A stretch of 60,000 nt of DNA from Chrysomallon squamiferum (GCA_012295275.1 CM022677.1:14429332-14489331), one strand, 5' to 3'; numbered from the stretch's first letter, positions 40,437 to 49,734 are shown. Numbers and translations are program-made. Notes: generated by a model from the sequence alone, not told the origin.

Positions 40437-41980
40437 GAGCAGTAAGAAAGTGACAACCAAGCAGACATTACAAATGATAATGTTTGATTCTGAGGATGAG
40501 AATGAAGCGTTGTAATATTGAAATAATAGTGATTTTTAAAGTGAAGAGAGTGATGATGATCTTGTCAATGATACAAATAATGAAAACATGAATGCAAATG
40601 AAGGTGAAAGTGATTCTGCTGATAATCACAGCCCAGGTGGTGATGTTTTACAACCTGTAAGGAGGTGTGGCAGTGGTTGAGGATGCAGCCGCGGTAGAGG
40701 ACGTGATCGAGGTGTGTGACGGAATCCTCAGCCTCAGGTCAGTGGATGAATGATGTGAGAAAGTATCGTGAAAAACAATTCAATCCTAAATATTCCAGAT
40801 TCACTCAATAATGAGAGCAGGCCTGTGACATTTTGACGTTATTCTGGAATGATGATTTATGGCAGCTCTTTGTTGTTGAAACTAACAGAACATGTCAGTG
40901 AAGCAAAACGCCTCACATTAGTATGCAAAATCGTTTAGTTCACTGACAAAGATTAAAACATTTTTTTGCTGTTGAGTAGTGATGGAAATGCTTATTCACA
41001 AGAATTACTAGGAACAATTTTGGTGAGATAAGGAAAATGACCATCACACCTGGATTTTCACTGATTTTTACAAGAGACAGATTTTTAGCAATATGGTCTA
41101 TGCTACATAATGTATACGCGTTAGACCAAGAGTTAGACAAATCTGATAAGATTTACAAATCAAGGCCAATGTTCAATCACTTGTTGGAAAAATTCGGGCT
41201 GCAATCTGTCACTTCACGAGGGAATGATTCTGATATAAAACTTCCTCTCTGTAAAACAGTATAATCAAACAAAAACCACAAAAGTGGGGTATCAAAACCT
41301 TCCTAGTTTGTGACAGTGAGAATGGCTACATTTCAAATGCAGAAGTATATACAGGTTGCAGTAAGGATGCTGAAACAGTTGAAAATCTTGGTGTGTCTGG
41401 AAACCTTGTTGTTCGTATGTTGGAACTGTTTTGTGACCAGCATTACTGTGTGTTTACAAACAGACGCTACACTAGTGTATATTTGTGTGAGATTTTGCTG
41501 GAAAAGAGAGGAATCTGCCTAGTGGACACTGCACTTACAAATTGCTCTCTTTTTCAAAAAAACCGTGAAAAAATCAAAAAGTTAAATCAGAAGGGTGCAG
41601 TTTGAACTATTGTTCAATAGAATTGTAGCAGCAATTGTTTGGTGTGACAAAAAGCCAATTTAGTTTGTAACTTCTGCATGTATAGCCCACCCACCACAGT
41701 ACATGTACAAAGATATGATAGTAAAGAGCACAGAAGACTTCCTGTGGGATGTCCAAAAGCTGTCCAAAGTTACAAAATGAAAAACTTATCAAGCTGCATC
41801 AGGGCAGATGTCATTAGAACTTGCCATGTGATCTTATTATGAAGTTTTTTTACATGGGCTGTGAATAAAGCATATGTAATTGTGTGGCATTATCAGTTGC
41901 ATAATCCCCAGGGGCAAAGAGTGTTTGCATTCCATGTGTTTGTTGAAAAACTCTGACATCAACTTGTAGGCAATTATCAT
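40437..41980 (+). pseudogene. piggyBac transposase pseudogene, main part
   Basis: This is a decayed piggyBac (PGBD-type, DDE) transposase. It begins with a start codon and an acidic N-terminus (MFDSEDENEAL, later SEESDDDLVND). Then, in shifting frames: FNPKYSRFTQ, WNDDLWQLFVVETNR (40830-40890), RDRFLAIWSMLHNVYALDQE and YKSRPMFNHLLEKFG (41085-41205), CDSENGY with EVYTGCSKDAETVENLG (41310-41390), and VVRMLELFCDQHYCVFTNRR. The C-terminal catalytic-domain end is near 41855-41977 (WAVNKAYVIVWHYQ ... QLVGNYH). Many stops and frameshifts show it is old. After 41980 the frame runs into parvovirus-like sequence. The missing C-terminal cysteine segment appears at 45061-45211. Confidence 0.8.
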
Positions 41981-42358
41981 GCAAATATTCAAATCACATA
42001 TTATAGTGAGATAGAATTTATTGTCAGAACTGGAATGTGTCCTAAATACATTCCAATAGGTTTAGGAGGATGTCGAGGTCCAATGCAGGGATTGACATAT
42101 AAAGCAAATGAAACAACACCTATGGGTAATAAAGATAATATAAAGCATACAGAACAAGATCAGTTTTTAGATGAAGATGAAGCCAAATATAAAGAAAGAA
42201 TTCAGAAAACATGGAAAATGAGATCAACTGCCCCTGTTTGGGACAATTGGAATAAACGTAGAAATAGACGTAGACAGTTATGGCCAGTGCATGGTGCATA
42301 TGGTGATAGAACTATAGAGACAATGGGAAACGCATATGATTGGTCATATCCATTATAA
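41981..42358 (+). pseudogene. Parvovirus-like ORF, possible capsid C-terminal fragment (endogenous)
   Basis: The open frame continues from the end of the piggyBac remnant, with an internal methionine at 42035. It starts with ANIQITYYSEIEFIVRTG, an alternating beta-strand pattern like the last barrel strand of parvovirus capsid proteins. A polar stretch follows, then an Arg/Trp-rich tail (WNKRRNRRRQLWPVHGAYGD). The stop codon overlaps an AATAAA signal (42357-42362), a compact arrangement usual in small DNA viruses. It stands just upstream of, and on the same strand as, the NS1-like genes. The capsid assignment is inference from secondary-structure pattern and context. If correct, only the end of the gene is present. 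Confidence 0.45.
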
Positions 42359-42429
42359 ATAAATGTAATTAATAGCGTATGAATACAGTTATTAGTCTTT
42401 TAATGAATTACGTTTATTTTGTCACGTAC

Positions 42430-42482
42430 ACAATATGACGTCATATATATTACGTCATACCTTTAATGTTATAAATAAAGAC
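42430..42482 (+). promoter_or_regulatory. Compact promoter of the NS1-like genes: CRE sites and TATA box
   Basis: A perfect palindromic CRE/ATF site TGACGTCA lies at 42436-42443, and a near-copy TTACGTCA at 42450-42457. A TATA box TATAAATA lies at 42470-42477, about 83 bp upstream of the first NS1-like start codon at 42560. TCATTCG around 42498 could be the initiator. The arrangement is what a small DNA virus promoter would look like and appears undamaged. Confidence 0.6.
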
Positions 42483-42559
42483 GTTTCGAAAAATCGTCAT
42501 TCGTTACTGTTGTCTCTTAACATACGAGTTGCATACAAAATATAATATTAAATTCAAAT

Positions 42560-43069
42560 ATGGATAGATTTGTAGATTTACCTGAGGAAACGTACTACAG
42601 TGTTTTGGTTGGCCATGTCAACTATGACATGGTCCACCCGAAACATTTAGTTCCCCGTTTCCTGGCAAAAGACAAAGATGGAAAATTTGTCTATGCAACG
42701 GGGAAAAATTACATTAAATCCTATCAAATGGACAATCAAGAAATTATGGATAAACCTGTGGATCATTGGGCCACGCCCAATTACGAATATTTAGCTAGAG
42801 GACAGGACCGTGTTATTACAGAACTGAAAGCATTTGTCAGAAATAAAAACTGGAAAACATTGATGGTTTACCATCAGAAGGAATGCGAAGCTATAAGTAA
42901 TCATCCTACATACGGAACACATGTTCACATAATTTGGAAAACAACATTAAAAACGCCATCCCAAGATAGACAGTATCGTCGATTACATCGAGCTGTATTA
43001 AACGAAAACGGATATTTAAAAATTATGAAACTCAAAGATCCTCAAAGACATCCGTTCAAGAGTATATGA
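42560..43069 (+). pseudogene. Endogenous parvovirus NS1-like HUH nickase ORF
   Basis: The 169-codon frame matches the N-terminal half of densovirus-type NS1, the rolling-hairpin replication initiator. THVHIIWK at residues 120-127 is the metal-binding HUH motif. YLKIMK at 152-157 lies where the family has its second conserved nuclease block. A hydrophobic strand (KTLMVYHQKE) precedes the HUH motif as expected. The frame stops at 43067-43069, and the next ORF begins at 43066 in the -1 frame (ATGA overlap), continuing the same NS1 homology. The family protein is normally one chain, so this is probably a frameshift in an integrated copy, though a two-gene layout cannot be excluded. It sits behind its own CRE/TATA promoter. 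Confidence 0.75.
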
Positions 43070-44445
43070 AGTACTTAATGAATGATTCTGAAAAACAATT
43101 TTTGGGAACTAATGATCAAACCATGTTAAATATCTGGAATGAAATTGAAAAAGAGATACATGATAATGACGCTGACATAATGAACATATTACACGATTTC
43201 TTTGATGCTTCCGGTTCAAAAAAATTAGACGCATCCATAATGACATCCAAAATTAGAGAGCCAATCCGTAAGGATGATGGATCAACATCTAAAGAAACAA
43301 CACTAAATACATCTTCGACAAGTAAATTAGGAATGACAGTGAAGGAGATGAAGAAAGAAAATGATATAATAGAGGCCATGGACACATCCGATAATAAAAA
43401 AGATGTGACAGATCAAAGTGATAAACCATCTATTCCGTCTCATCTCATCAATAATAAGTCAGCAGAAACTTTAGATTTTTTTTATAAACTTATCAAACAG
43501 TATCCAGAGATAAATAAATTAAATTTGCTAATTGGTAAATTTGATACTAATAGCAATGAATTCAAGGCATTGTGCAATGCTGTAGCAAATTCTTCTGGAG
43601 ATAAGCTGTTTAAGGCAGCACGTTCCAAATATTTAGAGGAACAGTCAGATAGATCAGCCTTTGATCAGATCCAAATGATGAATGACAATATCGAACACTA
43701 TACGACACCAGACGATAGTTTCAAAATCTTCAACTCATGGTGTAGAGAACAGGATGTAGAAGAGAGGTGGTTGTATACACTAATTGTATCTTTACTGAAA
43801 GGCAAAGGAAAGAAGAAAATCGGTTTATATTTCCAAGGTGATTCGGATAGCGGTAAGACGATGATGTCAAGTTCAATGTTCGAGTGTGTGGCTACATCTG
43901 GAAAAATTGCCAAGGATAATTTTCCTTGGCAAATGTTGGTTGGAAAAAAGATAATACTTGGTGAAGAAATATCAATTACACAGACAAACATAGACAAGTA
44001 CAAAGACTTATTAAGTGGAAGTAAAGCAACATGCGAGAGGAAAGGCACGACACCTTGTTATTGTCGTGCTAACATCTGTTTGCTCAATTCGAATAATAAG
44101 TTTGGGGATGGTCTTACATCGTCTCAAATAAGTATAATGAAAACCAGATTGTTTCTAGTTCAAAATCTCAAACGAAGTAATGTTCTTAAGCACTGCTATA
44201 ATCTGCTTCACCCAAAATTGTTTACTGTAGGGAGAGAACCGTCAGAAGACGAAATGAACATTGCTATGGAAAATGATAGAGAGTATTTTGCTAATAAAAA
44301 CAACATCAGTATACATGATAATACATTTGAAGGAAGATTCAGTTATTTTACAGACAATTTCGATGACAGTCAGGTAGATTTTAAAGATGATAACATTCCA
44401 GTTGCTCCAGAACCATCAACTCAACAGATAAACCAGAATACATAA
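43066..44445 (+). pseudogene. Endogenous parvovirus NS1-like SF3 helicase ORF
   Basis: This 459-codon open frame holds the C-terminal part of an NS1-type protein. The first 16 residues (FLGTND at 12-17) continue the block that follows the nickase domain. A polar linker spans about 40-130. The SF3 helicase core comes next: Walker A GDSDSGKT at 258-265, Walker B KKIILGEE at 294-301, and motif C ICLLNSN at 337-343. This ATPase unwinds viral DNA during rolling-hairpin replication. The core motifs look unaltered and there is no internal stop. The tail after about 410 is acidic. The acidic composition continues in the -1 frame after the stop at 44443-44445, suggesting a second frameshift near 44424. 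Confidence 0.8.
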
Positions 44446-44762
44446 CCATCTCGGATTCTGATGATGATCAAACATCATATAATCCATCACAAGATATTTT
44501 CATTTTATCTCAAAACAAATGCAAAACAGATAATGAGGTGAATAAAGGTACTAAACGAAAACGATATGATGTCATTACAGAGGATATTTCAGATGATTCA
44601 TTAGATCCCAACTTCATAACAGTAGATAATGAACCAGAAGATCCATCGGAAAAAAGATTTAAGTACTATATTCCACCTAGTCAGCCATTTGAATGTATGT
44701 TTAATGATACCATACCAGAAACACAGATGAATGTGTTTAACAAATATAAACAAGAATCATAA
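44424..44762 (+). pseudogene. Acidic ORF continuing the NS1-like region
   Basis: An open frame in the -1 phase relative to the helicase ORF, overlapping its end. It is rich in Asp, Ser and Glu (TISDSDDDQTSYNPSQD), with a basic KGTKRKRYD patch that could be a nuclear localisation signal, and it ends at a TAA at 44760. An AATAAA signal follows at 44842. There is no ATG near its start, so it is more likely a frame-shifted C-terminus of the helicase protein than a separate gene. No domain recognised. Confidence 0.5.
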
Positions 44763-45060
44763 AGACAATAAGTTATTAATGACATTATTAATTGTTTATT
44801 GAATATGTTTAATTGATATTAATGAAAATGTTAAATGTTCAAATAAAAAATGTTAAATAAATAAATGTATTAAAATTTATAAAAAGTGTTTGTCATCATA
44901 ATATTTGTTAATAATATATAAATATATATATTATAAAATCATTATTCATATTTATTAATTATAAATACAATTAACACGTGTGTACGAAATTGGGACATGA
45001 TAGATCCCAACCTAACTCTTGTTATTGTAAATAAAACAAAGTATAACATGACTGACATGA
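44763..45060. other. AT-rich tail of the viral insert
   Basis: Very A/T-rich with AATAAA signals. The right edge of the virus-like insert must lie here, because piggyBac homology resumes at about 45061. No terminal palindrome or target duplication was recognised. Confidence 0.4.
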
Positions 45061-45211
45061 CTTAAGATTACAGACCTCACAAATTGGAAAGAGCCTCCCC
45101 ATGCAACATCAAACAGTGGGTGTGTAGTGTGTCTGGAAAAGGCCAGACAACAAAATCCTAGTGCTGCATATAAGAACTTTCCCAAAAGGTCAGAAACATT
45201 CTAAGGCTTAG
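45061..45211 (+). pseudogene. piggyBac transposase pseudogene, displaced C-terminal segment
   Basis: One plus-strand frame reads LKITDLTNWKEPPHATSNSG followed by CVVCLEKARQQN and AAYKNFPKRSETF before a stop. A short linker, then G-C-x-x-C and a basic helix, is how the cysteine-rich C-terminus of PGBD-type transposases starts. It has the strand and order expected for the missing end of the 40437-41980 pseudogene, about 3.1 kb away across the virus-like insert. Later cysteines of the finger were not recognised. Confidence 0.6.
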
Positions 45212-45708
45212 AAATATATGAGACATCCAAATATAATTTCATGTAATAAATTGTTTAACAGCAAAAATATATTTGTATTAAAAATGCTATGTTTGTTAAT
45301 AAGAACTATAATGTGAGAGAGTATGTCCTCTCCATATTAAACTTCTATTTTAGTTTTGTTATTATATATCTGAAATACATTCTTCCCTGTACTGTGATCT
45401 ACAGTTTATGAGAATAAAGTCATTGTCACTGTACAAGTGAGTCACATCTCCTTTAAAAATACACATTATATTTGTCCTCAATTTTATTTGTAGAATTCTC
45501 TAGTTATTAATTATTACTCCTTTTTATATTTATAAATAAATAAATTAAATTAATTAATTAATAATTTAAATACATAAATTAAATAAAAAAAGTAAAAAGA
45601 TACAGAAAATCACAGTGTGATCTGTTATTTTTATAACTGCTGTGTCATTTCATGAGTTGTCTTAATAATTATTCCTTATTATATTATATTTTCATGTACG
45701 CTTTTCAA
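45212..45708. other. AT-rich DNA without a recognised gene
   Basis: Nothing recognised. The right terminus of the piggyBac element (an inverted repeat next to TTAA) was sought but not identified. Confidence 0.4.
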
Positions 45709-46200
45709 TTACTTGACACCAGACTGTTGACTCACATTATCAATAGTCTCTTGTATCCATTCTCTGGAAAATGCACTGGATTTTTGTGATGATGAAGTAG
45801 GGGATAGGGACCTGGGTACATTGATCCACTCTGAATCAGGTACAGGACTGTCAATATGGTGAGACATCACTCTCATGAATGCTGTCTTCCCTAGTCTCAT
45901 CTTGCTCTGCATCAGCTACAGCCTCTATTTGCTTATCTCTGTTTTCTTTATCTTCACATCCAGCTTCATTCTCAGAGTGGCAATCTCAGACGTCACCTGC
46001 TGCTCAACTTTCTGGCTGTTGTCTTTGGCACCATCATGCAGAGCAATCGCTGTCATCTACCAAGTTGTTTTGTTTTGCAGCGTAGCAGATGAAGTGTTTT
46101 TACCAGCATCAGCTTGTTTTCACAAGAATGCAGACTTCAATTGCTCTCTGCTCTTTCCATCTTCTTCCTGTCATGCTGCATTCAAACCAACGATATATCC
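45709..46200 (-). pseudogene. Degenerate repeated coiled-coil exon, copy 2
   Basis: This is the longest copy. On the minus strand one frame, interrupted by about five stops, reads ADAGKNTSSATLQNKT, then KVEQQVTSEIATLRMKLDVK, KMRLGKTAFMRVMSHHIDSP, EWINVPRSLSPTSSSQKSSA and REWIQETIDNVSQQSGVK. The same blocks occur at 10290-10490 and 52528-52800. The middle block is a coiled coil and the rest is Ser/Pro-rich. No known domain. The persistence of one frame across copies argues for descent from a real exon. Confidence 0.5.
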
Positions 46201-46214
46201 ATAAGCATCTTTCA

Positions 46215-46842
46215 AACATTTAATTTCACACACACACACTATTATCAGAGTAGCAGTGATCACTATTCCTGACACAAACATACACACCCACACATACTAT
46301 TATCAGAGTAGCAGTGATCACTATTGCTGATACACTCACTAACACAGCCACACTAACACATAATATTATCAGAGAAGCAATTATCACTATTGCTGATACA
46401 CTCACACACACTATTATCAGACTAGCAGTTATCACTATTGCTGATATACACACACACAAACACACATGCACACACACAAACATACTATTACCAGATACAC
46501 AAACACACACCATTTTCAGAGTTTAAATTATCAGTATTGCTGATACACTCAAACACAAACACACATATATTATTATCAGAGTAGCAGTTATCACTTTTGC
46601 TGATATACACACACCCATACACAACACACACTACTATCAGAGTAGCAGTTATCACTATTGTGGATACACTCAAACATTCACATGCACATAGACTATTATC
46701 AGTGTAGCAGTTGTCACTATTGCTGTTAAACTCATAAAGACACATGCACACATACTATTATCAGAGTAGCAATCATCAATATTGCTGACAGACAGATACA
46801 TACCGATATCAGAGTAGAAATTATCAGTATTGCTGATACACT

Positions 46843-46891
<49 letters not shown>

Positions 46892-47275
46892 TATCAGAGT
46901 AGCAGTTTTGACTATTCCTGATACACTCACAAAGACATACACACTCATACTATTATCCCAGAAGCAGTTATCACTATTGCTGATACACGCACACAAACAT
47001 AGACATACACCGATATTATTATCAGAGAAGAAATTATCTCTATTGCTGATACACATACACTATTATCAAAGTAGCATTTATCACTATTGCAGATATACAC
47101 ACACCTATCTACACATGCACACACACATACATACTATTATCAGAATAGCAGTTATCATTATTGCTCACACTCACTCACAGACACACTATTTCACTATTGC
47201 TGATACACTCACAAACACACAAACAGACTATTATCAGAGCAATTATCTCTATTGCTGATACACACACTCTCACTA
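46215..47275. repeat. Minisatellite built on a TATTATCAGAGTAGCAGT motif and CA tracts
   Basis: About 15 copies of a unit with ACTATTATCAGAGTAGCAGT and TATCACTATTGCTGATACAC followed by a variable CA tract. Copy length varies between about 50 and 100 bp because of the CA tract, longest at 46846-46890. The several Cys/Val- or Thr/His-rich frames are repeat translations. Confidence 0.92.
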
Positions 47276-47645
47276 ACTCTCAGGAATATAAATATAAGTA
47301 AATTGAAATTAGAAAATTAATTACAAAGGGCTGAAAGACAAACTCAGAGACAGAGAACATGAGAATAAAAGCAAAAAGGAAACAAGCAGTTTATACATAT
47401 GTAAAACCTTAATAACAAATATATAATAATTAATACAACTCCAAATATATAACAAAACAAAATATTTATATGCATTAAAAATATCTACATAAAATTATTT
47501 CATAATAAAAAGTTTAGTTTAATGTTCTTAGCATATGGTTTAACTAAATTGTATATGCCAGATAGAGAAAGATTAGGCTTATAGAATATATATAGAATAA
47601 TTATTCAAATATTACAAAAATTTATAAAATTTAAAAAACAATTAC

Positions 47646-47822
47646 CTGAATTAAGTTTAACTAAAACGTCAATGATAGACACAGAAAGATCAGGACAATT
47701 TCTAATGTCCACGTCTTTCAAAGAAAGGAGTTTTGGAAACTCAAACAGCTGGTTGGTTAAACAACTGGAGTTCAGACTTAATTCCTGTACAGAACCTGTG
47801 ACTGTTTTGGAATCTGGAATAT
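47646..47822 (-). CDS. LRR gene, third exon of a coherent set
   Basis: A 177-bp minus-strand exon between ATTTATTTCAG and CAG/GTAATT, open in one frame. It reads GSVQELSLNSSCLTNQLFEF, then LLSLKDVDIRNCPDLSVS and IIDVLVKLNS. The L-x-x-L-x-L-x-x and LKDVDIRNCP patterns are leucine-rich-repeat-like. It begins in phase 1, matching the end of the 48055-48133 exon, and ends in phase 1. Leucine-rich repeats mediate protein binding. The kind found around here resembles the ribonuclease-inhibitor type of NLR proteins, but no NACHT domain is in the window. Later exons were not found. Confidence 0.55.
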
Positions 47823-47960
47823 CTGAAATAAATGAAAAACAGTATTAACAAACCTGATAACTGTATCTTAACTATCAGCAGAAAAAGAAAAAAAAAGTTC
47901 AAAAAATATAATCTAGATAGTTATAGAATGAAATACACGTTTGTGTATGTATATATACAT

Positions 47961-47962
<2 letters not shown>

Positions 47963-48022
<60 letters not shown>
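47963..48022. repeat. (GA)n microsatellite
   Basis: About 29 GA units inside an intron of the LRR gene. Confidence 0.95.
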
Positions 48023-48026
<4 letters not shown>

Positions 48027-48054
48027 TATATATATTTTACAAATCTAAATTTAC

Positions 48055-48133
48055 CATCAACTGTAAGTGTTTCGTTGTTAACTTTTGCATCATTCAGATA
48101 AAAAAAACTGAATACAAGATTAAGTGATCCCAG
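48055..48133 (-). CDS. LRR gene, second exon of a coherent set
   Basis: A 79-bp minus-strand exon between TTATTACCAG and a GATG/GTAAAT donor. Its frame, LGSLNLVFSFFYLNDAKVNN followed by ETLTVD, starts in phase 0 (matching the 48417-48533 exon) and ends in phase 1 (matching 47646-47822). Agreement of three consecutive exons in phase supports the model. The peptide is hydrophobic and LRR-like but not diagnostic alone. Confidence 0.5.
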
Positions 48134-48158
48134 CTGGTAATAAAAAACAAATAAAAAC

Positions 48159-48191
<33 letters not shown>

Positions 48192-48274
48192 TCACAATGT
48201 GCAGAATTTACATGATCAGAAAATAATTTAATGTCAGTGATTAAAATAAGCATAGTATGCACAAAAATAATATT

Positions 48275-48400
48275 GAGCTAATTATTTCTGATTGGCTGAT
48301 TTCTCTCTGAAGATTGGTTGGTTAGTCATTCTGTGCTTTCATTGGTTAAATCTCTATCTGTAGTCTGATTGGTTAATCAGGCTGCGATCTGATTGACTAG
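48275..48400 (-). promoter_or_regulatory. Cluster of CCAAT-type motifs
   Basis: GATTGGCTGAT, GATTGGTTGG, CATTGGTTAA and GATTGGTTAA lie within about 90 bp (roughly 48288-48380). Read on the minus strand these are four CCAAT boxes, the motif bound by NF-Y. They lie just downstream of the candidate first exon of the LRR set, so they could mark an internal promoter or be a degenerate tandem repeat. Confidence 0.3.
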
Positions 48401-48416
48401 TTAGTGACACACCCAC

Positions 48417-48533
48417 CTGATTGCTGCAGTTATTAAGTTCTGAGAGAAGAGTTTTCTGTGACTGCAGTACACAAATCTTTACACTCATATTACACTGAGT
48501 CACTCATTCAGACAATAACTCACATCCTGGCTT
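48417..48533 (-). CDS. LRR gene, candidate first coding exon
   Basis: A minus-strand exon between TTATTAACAG and AATCAG/GTGGGT. An ATG at 48488 opens a frame of 24 codons (MSVKICVLQSQKTLLSELNN, then CSNQ) that ends in phase 0, as the next exon requires. Upstream of the ATG all frames hold stops, so the first part would be 5' untranslated. The peptide has no signal sequence. If translation instead starts further upstream, this exon may be damaged. Confidence 0.4.
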
Positions 48534-48675
48534 CTGTTAATAAAAATAAATAATATTAATGAAATAAAACTAATATTAAAATTTTATATACATACACAGA
48601 GAAAGACAGATGATGACAGACATATATTGTTAAAGATTATAAAAACGCATACACCTGCACAAAACACTATTTCAC

Positions 48676-48711
48676 CTATACATTAACACACACACACACA
48701 CACACACACAT

Positions 48712-48747
<36 letters not shown>
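48676..48747. repeat. (CA)n microsatellite
   Basis: Two CA runs interrupted by one TAAA. Confidence 0.95.
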
Positions 48748-48748
<1 letters not shown>

Positions 48749-48910
48749 TAGATAGATGGATTTTGTTAATGCAGATACTGTTGATGTTGTTGTTATAACA
48801 ACTAATGTAATTGTTTATCATCAACTACTACTACAATTTTAACCATTATTTACTATTACACTTTTCATCTGAACACAGTAAATTGTTTAAGTTGTGAAAC
48901 TTCCTCTCAC

Positions 48911-49370
48911 CTTTAAAGCAGCAGCCAGTCCTTTAGTGAGAGCAGTTTTATCAGATAATCCATTACTAGACAGATCTAGTTCTGTGAGTCCAGTGTTTAG
49001 TGAGAGCAGTTTTATCAGATAATCCATTACGAGACAGATCTAGTTCTGTGAGTCCAGGGTTTAGTGAGAGCAGGTTTATCAGATAATCCATTACTAGACA
49101 GATCTAGTTCTGTGAGTCCAGTGTTTAGTGACAGCAGTTTTATCAGATAATCCATTACTAGACAGATCTAGTTCTGTGAGTCCAGTGTTTAGTGACAGCA
49201 GTTTTATCAGATAATCCATTACTAGACAGATCTAGTTCTGTGAGTCCAGTGTTTAGTGAGAGCAGTTTTATCAGATAATCCATTACTAGACAGATCTAGT
49301 TCTGTGAGTCCAGTGTTTTCTACTAGAGTCAATGAGAGGAGTTTCAAATCAGTGGAGCCTACACATAGCT
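48911..49370 (-). pseudogene. LRR exon expanded by a 64-bp tandem repeat
   Basis: The minus-strand exon starts after TGATTTTCAG with TDLKLLSLTLVENTGL, then TELDLSSNGLSDKTALTK, a textbook ribonuclease-inhibitor-type LRR (L-x-x-L-x-L-x-x-N-x-L). It ends at AAAG/GTGAGA with GLAAALK, the usual end of such a repeat. Between them the LDLSSNGLSD-coding segment is present six times with a 64-bp period (starts at 48935, 48999, 49063, 49127, 49191 and 49255). Since 64 is not divisible by three, each extra copy changes frame and stops appear, so the exon as assembled is not translatable through. One copy would give a normal LRR. Confidence 0.7.
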
Positions 49371-49479
49371 CTGAAAATCAGTAGATATCAGTAGTGCTGA
49401 AATTATAGAGAAATTATTATGAAAAGTAAAATAGTGGCAGATAAAGAAAAGTTAATAAAATGACATGATTAAAAAAATA

Positions 49480-49621
49480 AGAAAAAGAAAACCGAGAGTT
49501 TTAAGTTTTGTGTTTTCTTTAAGAGCTGGACTGACACAGTGAGAGAAGTAATCATTTCCTAGAGAATTACTCAACACATCCAAATATTCCTGTTTACCAA
49601 CAATATTTTGACTACACAGTG
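49480..49621 (-). CDS. LRR exon, upstream part of the LRR cluster
   Basis: Starts after GTTTTGTTTCTAG on the minus strand. The open frame reads YLDVLSNSLGNDYFSHCVSP and then ALKENTKLKTLGF, an NLR-type LRR (AL-x-x-N-x-x-L-x-x-L). The downstream donor is unclear. Further upstream at 50191-50300 is a related, damaged piece (AVCSNTTVIFLSLTTNKTD) with a GTGAGT donor. These may be 5' exons of the gene whose other exons lie at 48911-49370 and below, or a separate decayed copy. Confidence 0.45.
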
Positions 49622-49734
49622 CTAGAAACAAAACCCTCAGGTTGTGTGTATTAGCAGTAAAAACTATTAATACAGAATGTTAATACTTATTTATTATTAA
49701 AATGTAGTTAGTAGAAGACATCATAATGTTTTAA

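Noticed and set aside
43116-44048. Minus-strand frames of 89 and 116 codons
   Set aside because: Antisense shadows of the helicase ORF, whose motifs are clear on the plus strand.
45212-45708. Right terminal repeat of the piggyBac element
   Set aside because: No sequence next to TTAA matched the left flank convincingly by eye.
46226-47258. Frames rich in Cys/Val/Ser or Thr/His around the 46-47 kb minisatellite
   Set aside because: Repeat translations. They shift strand and frame with the CA tracts.
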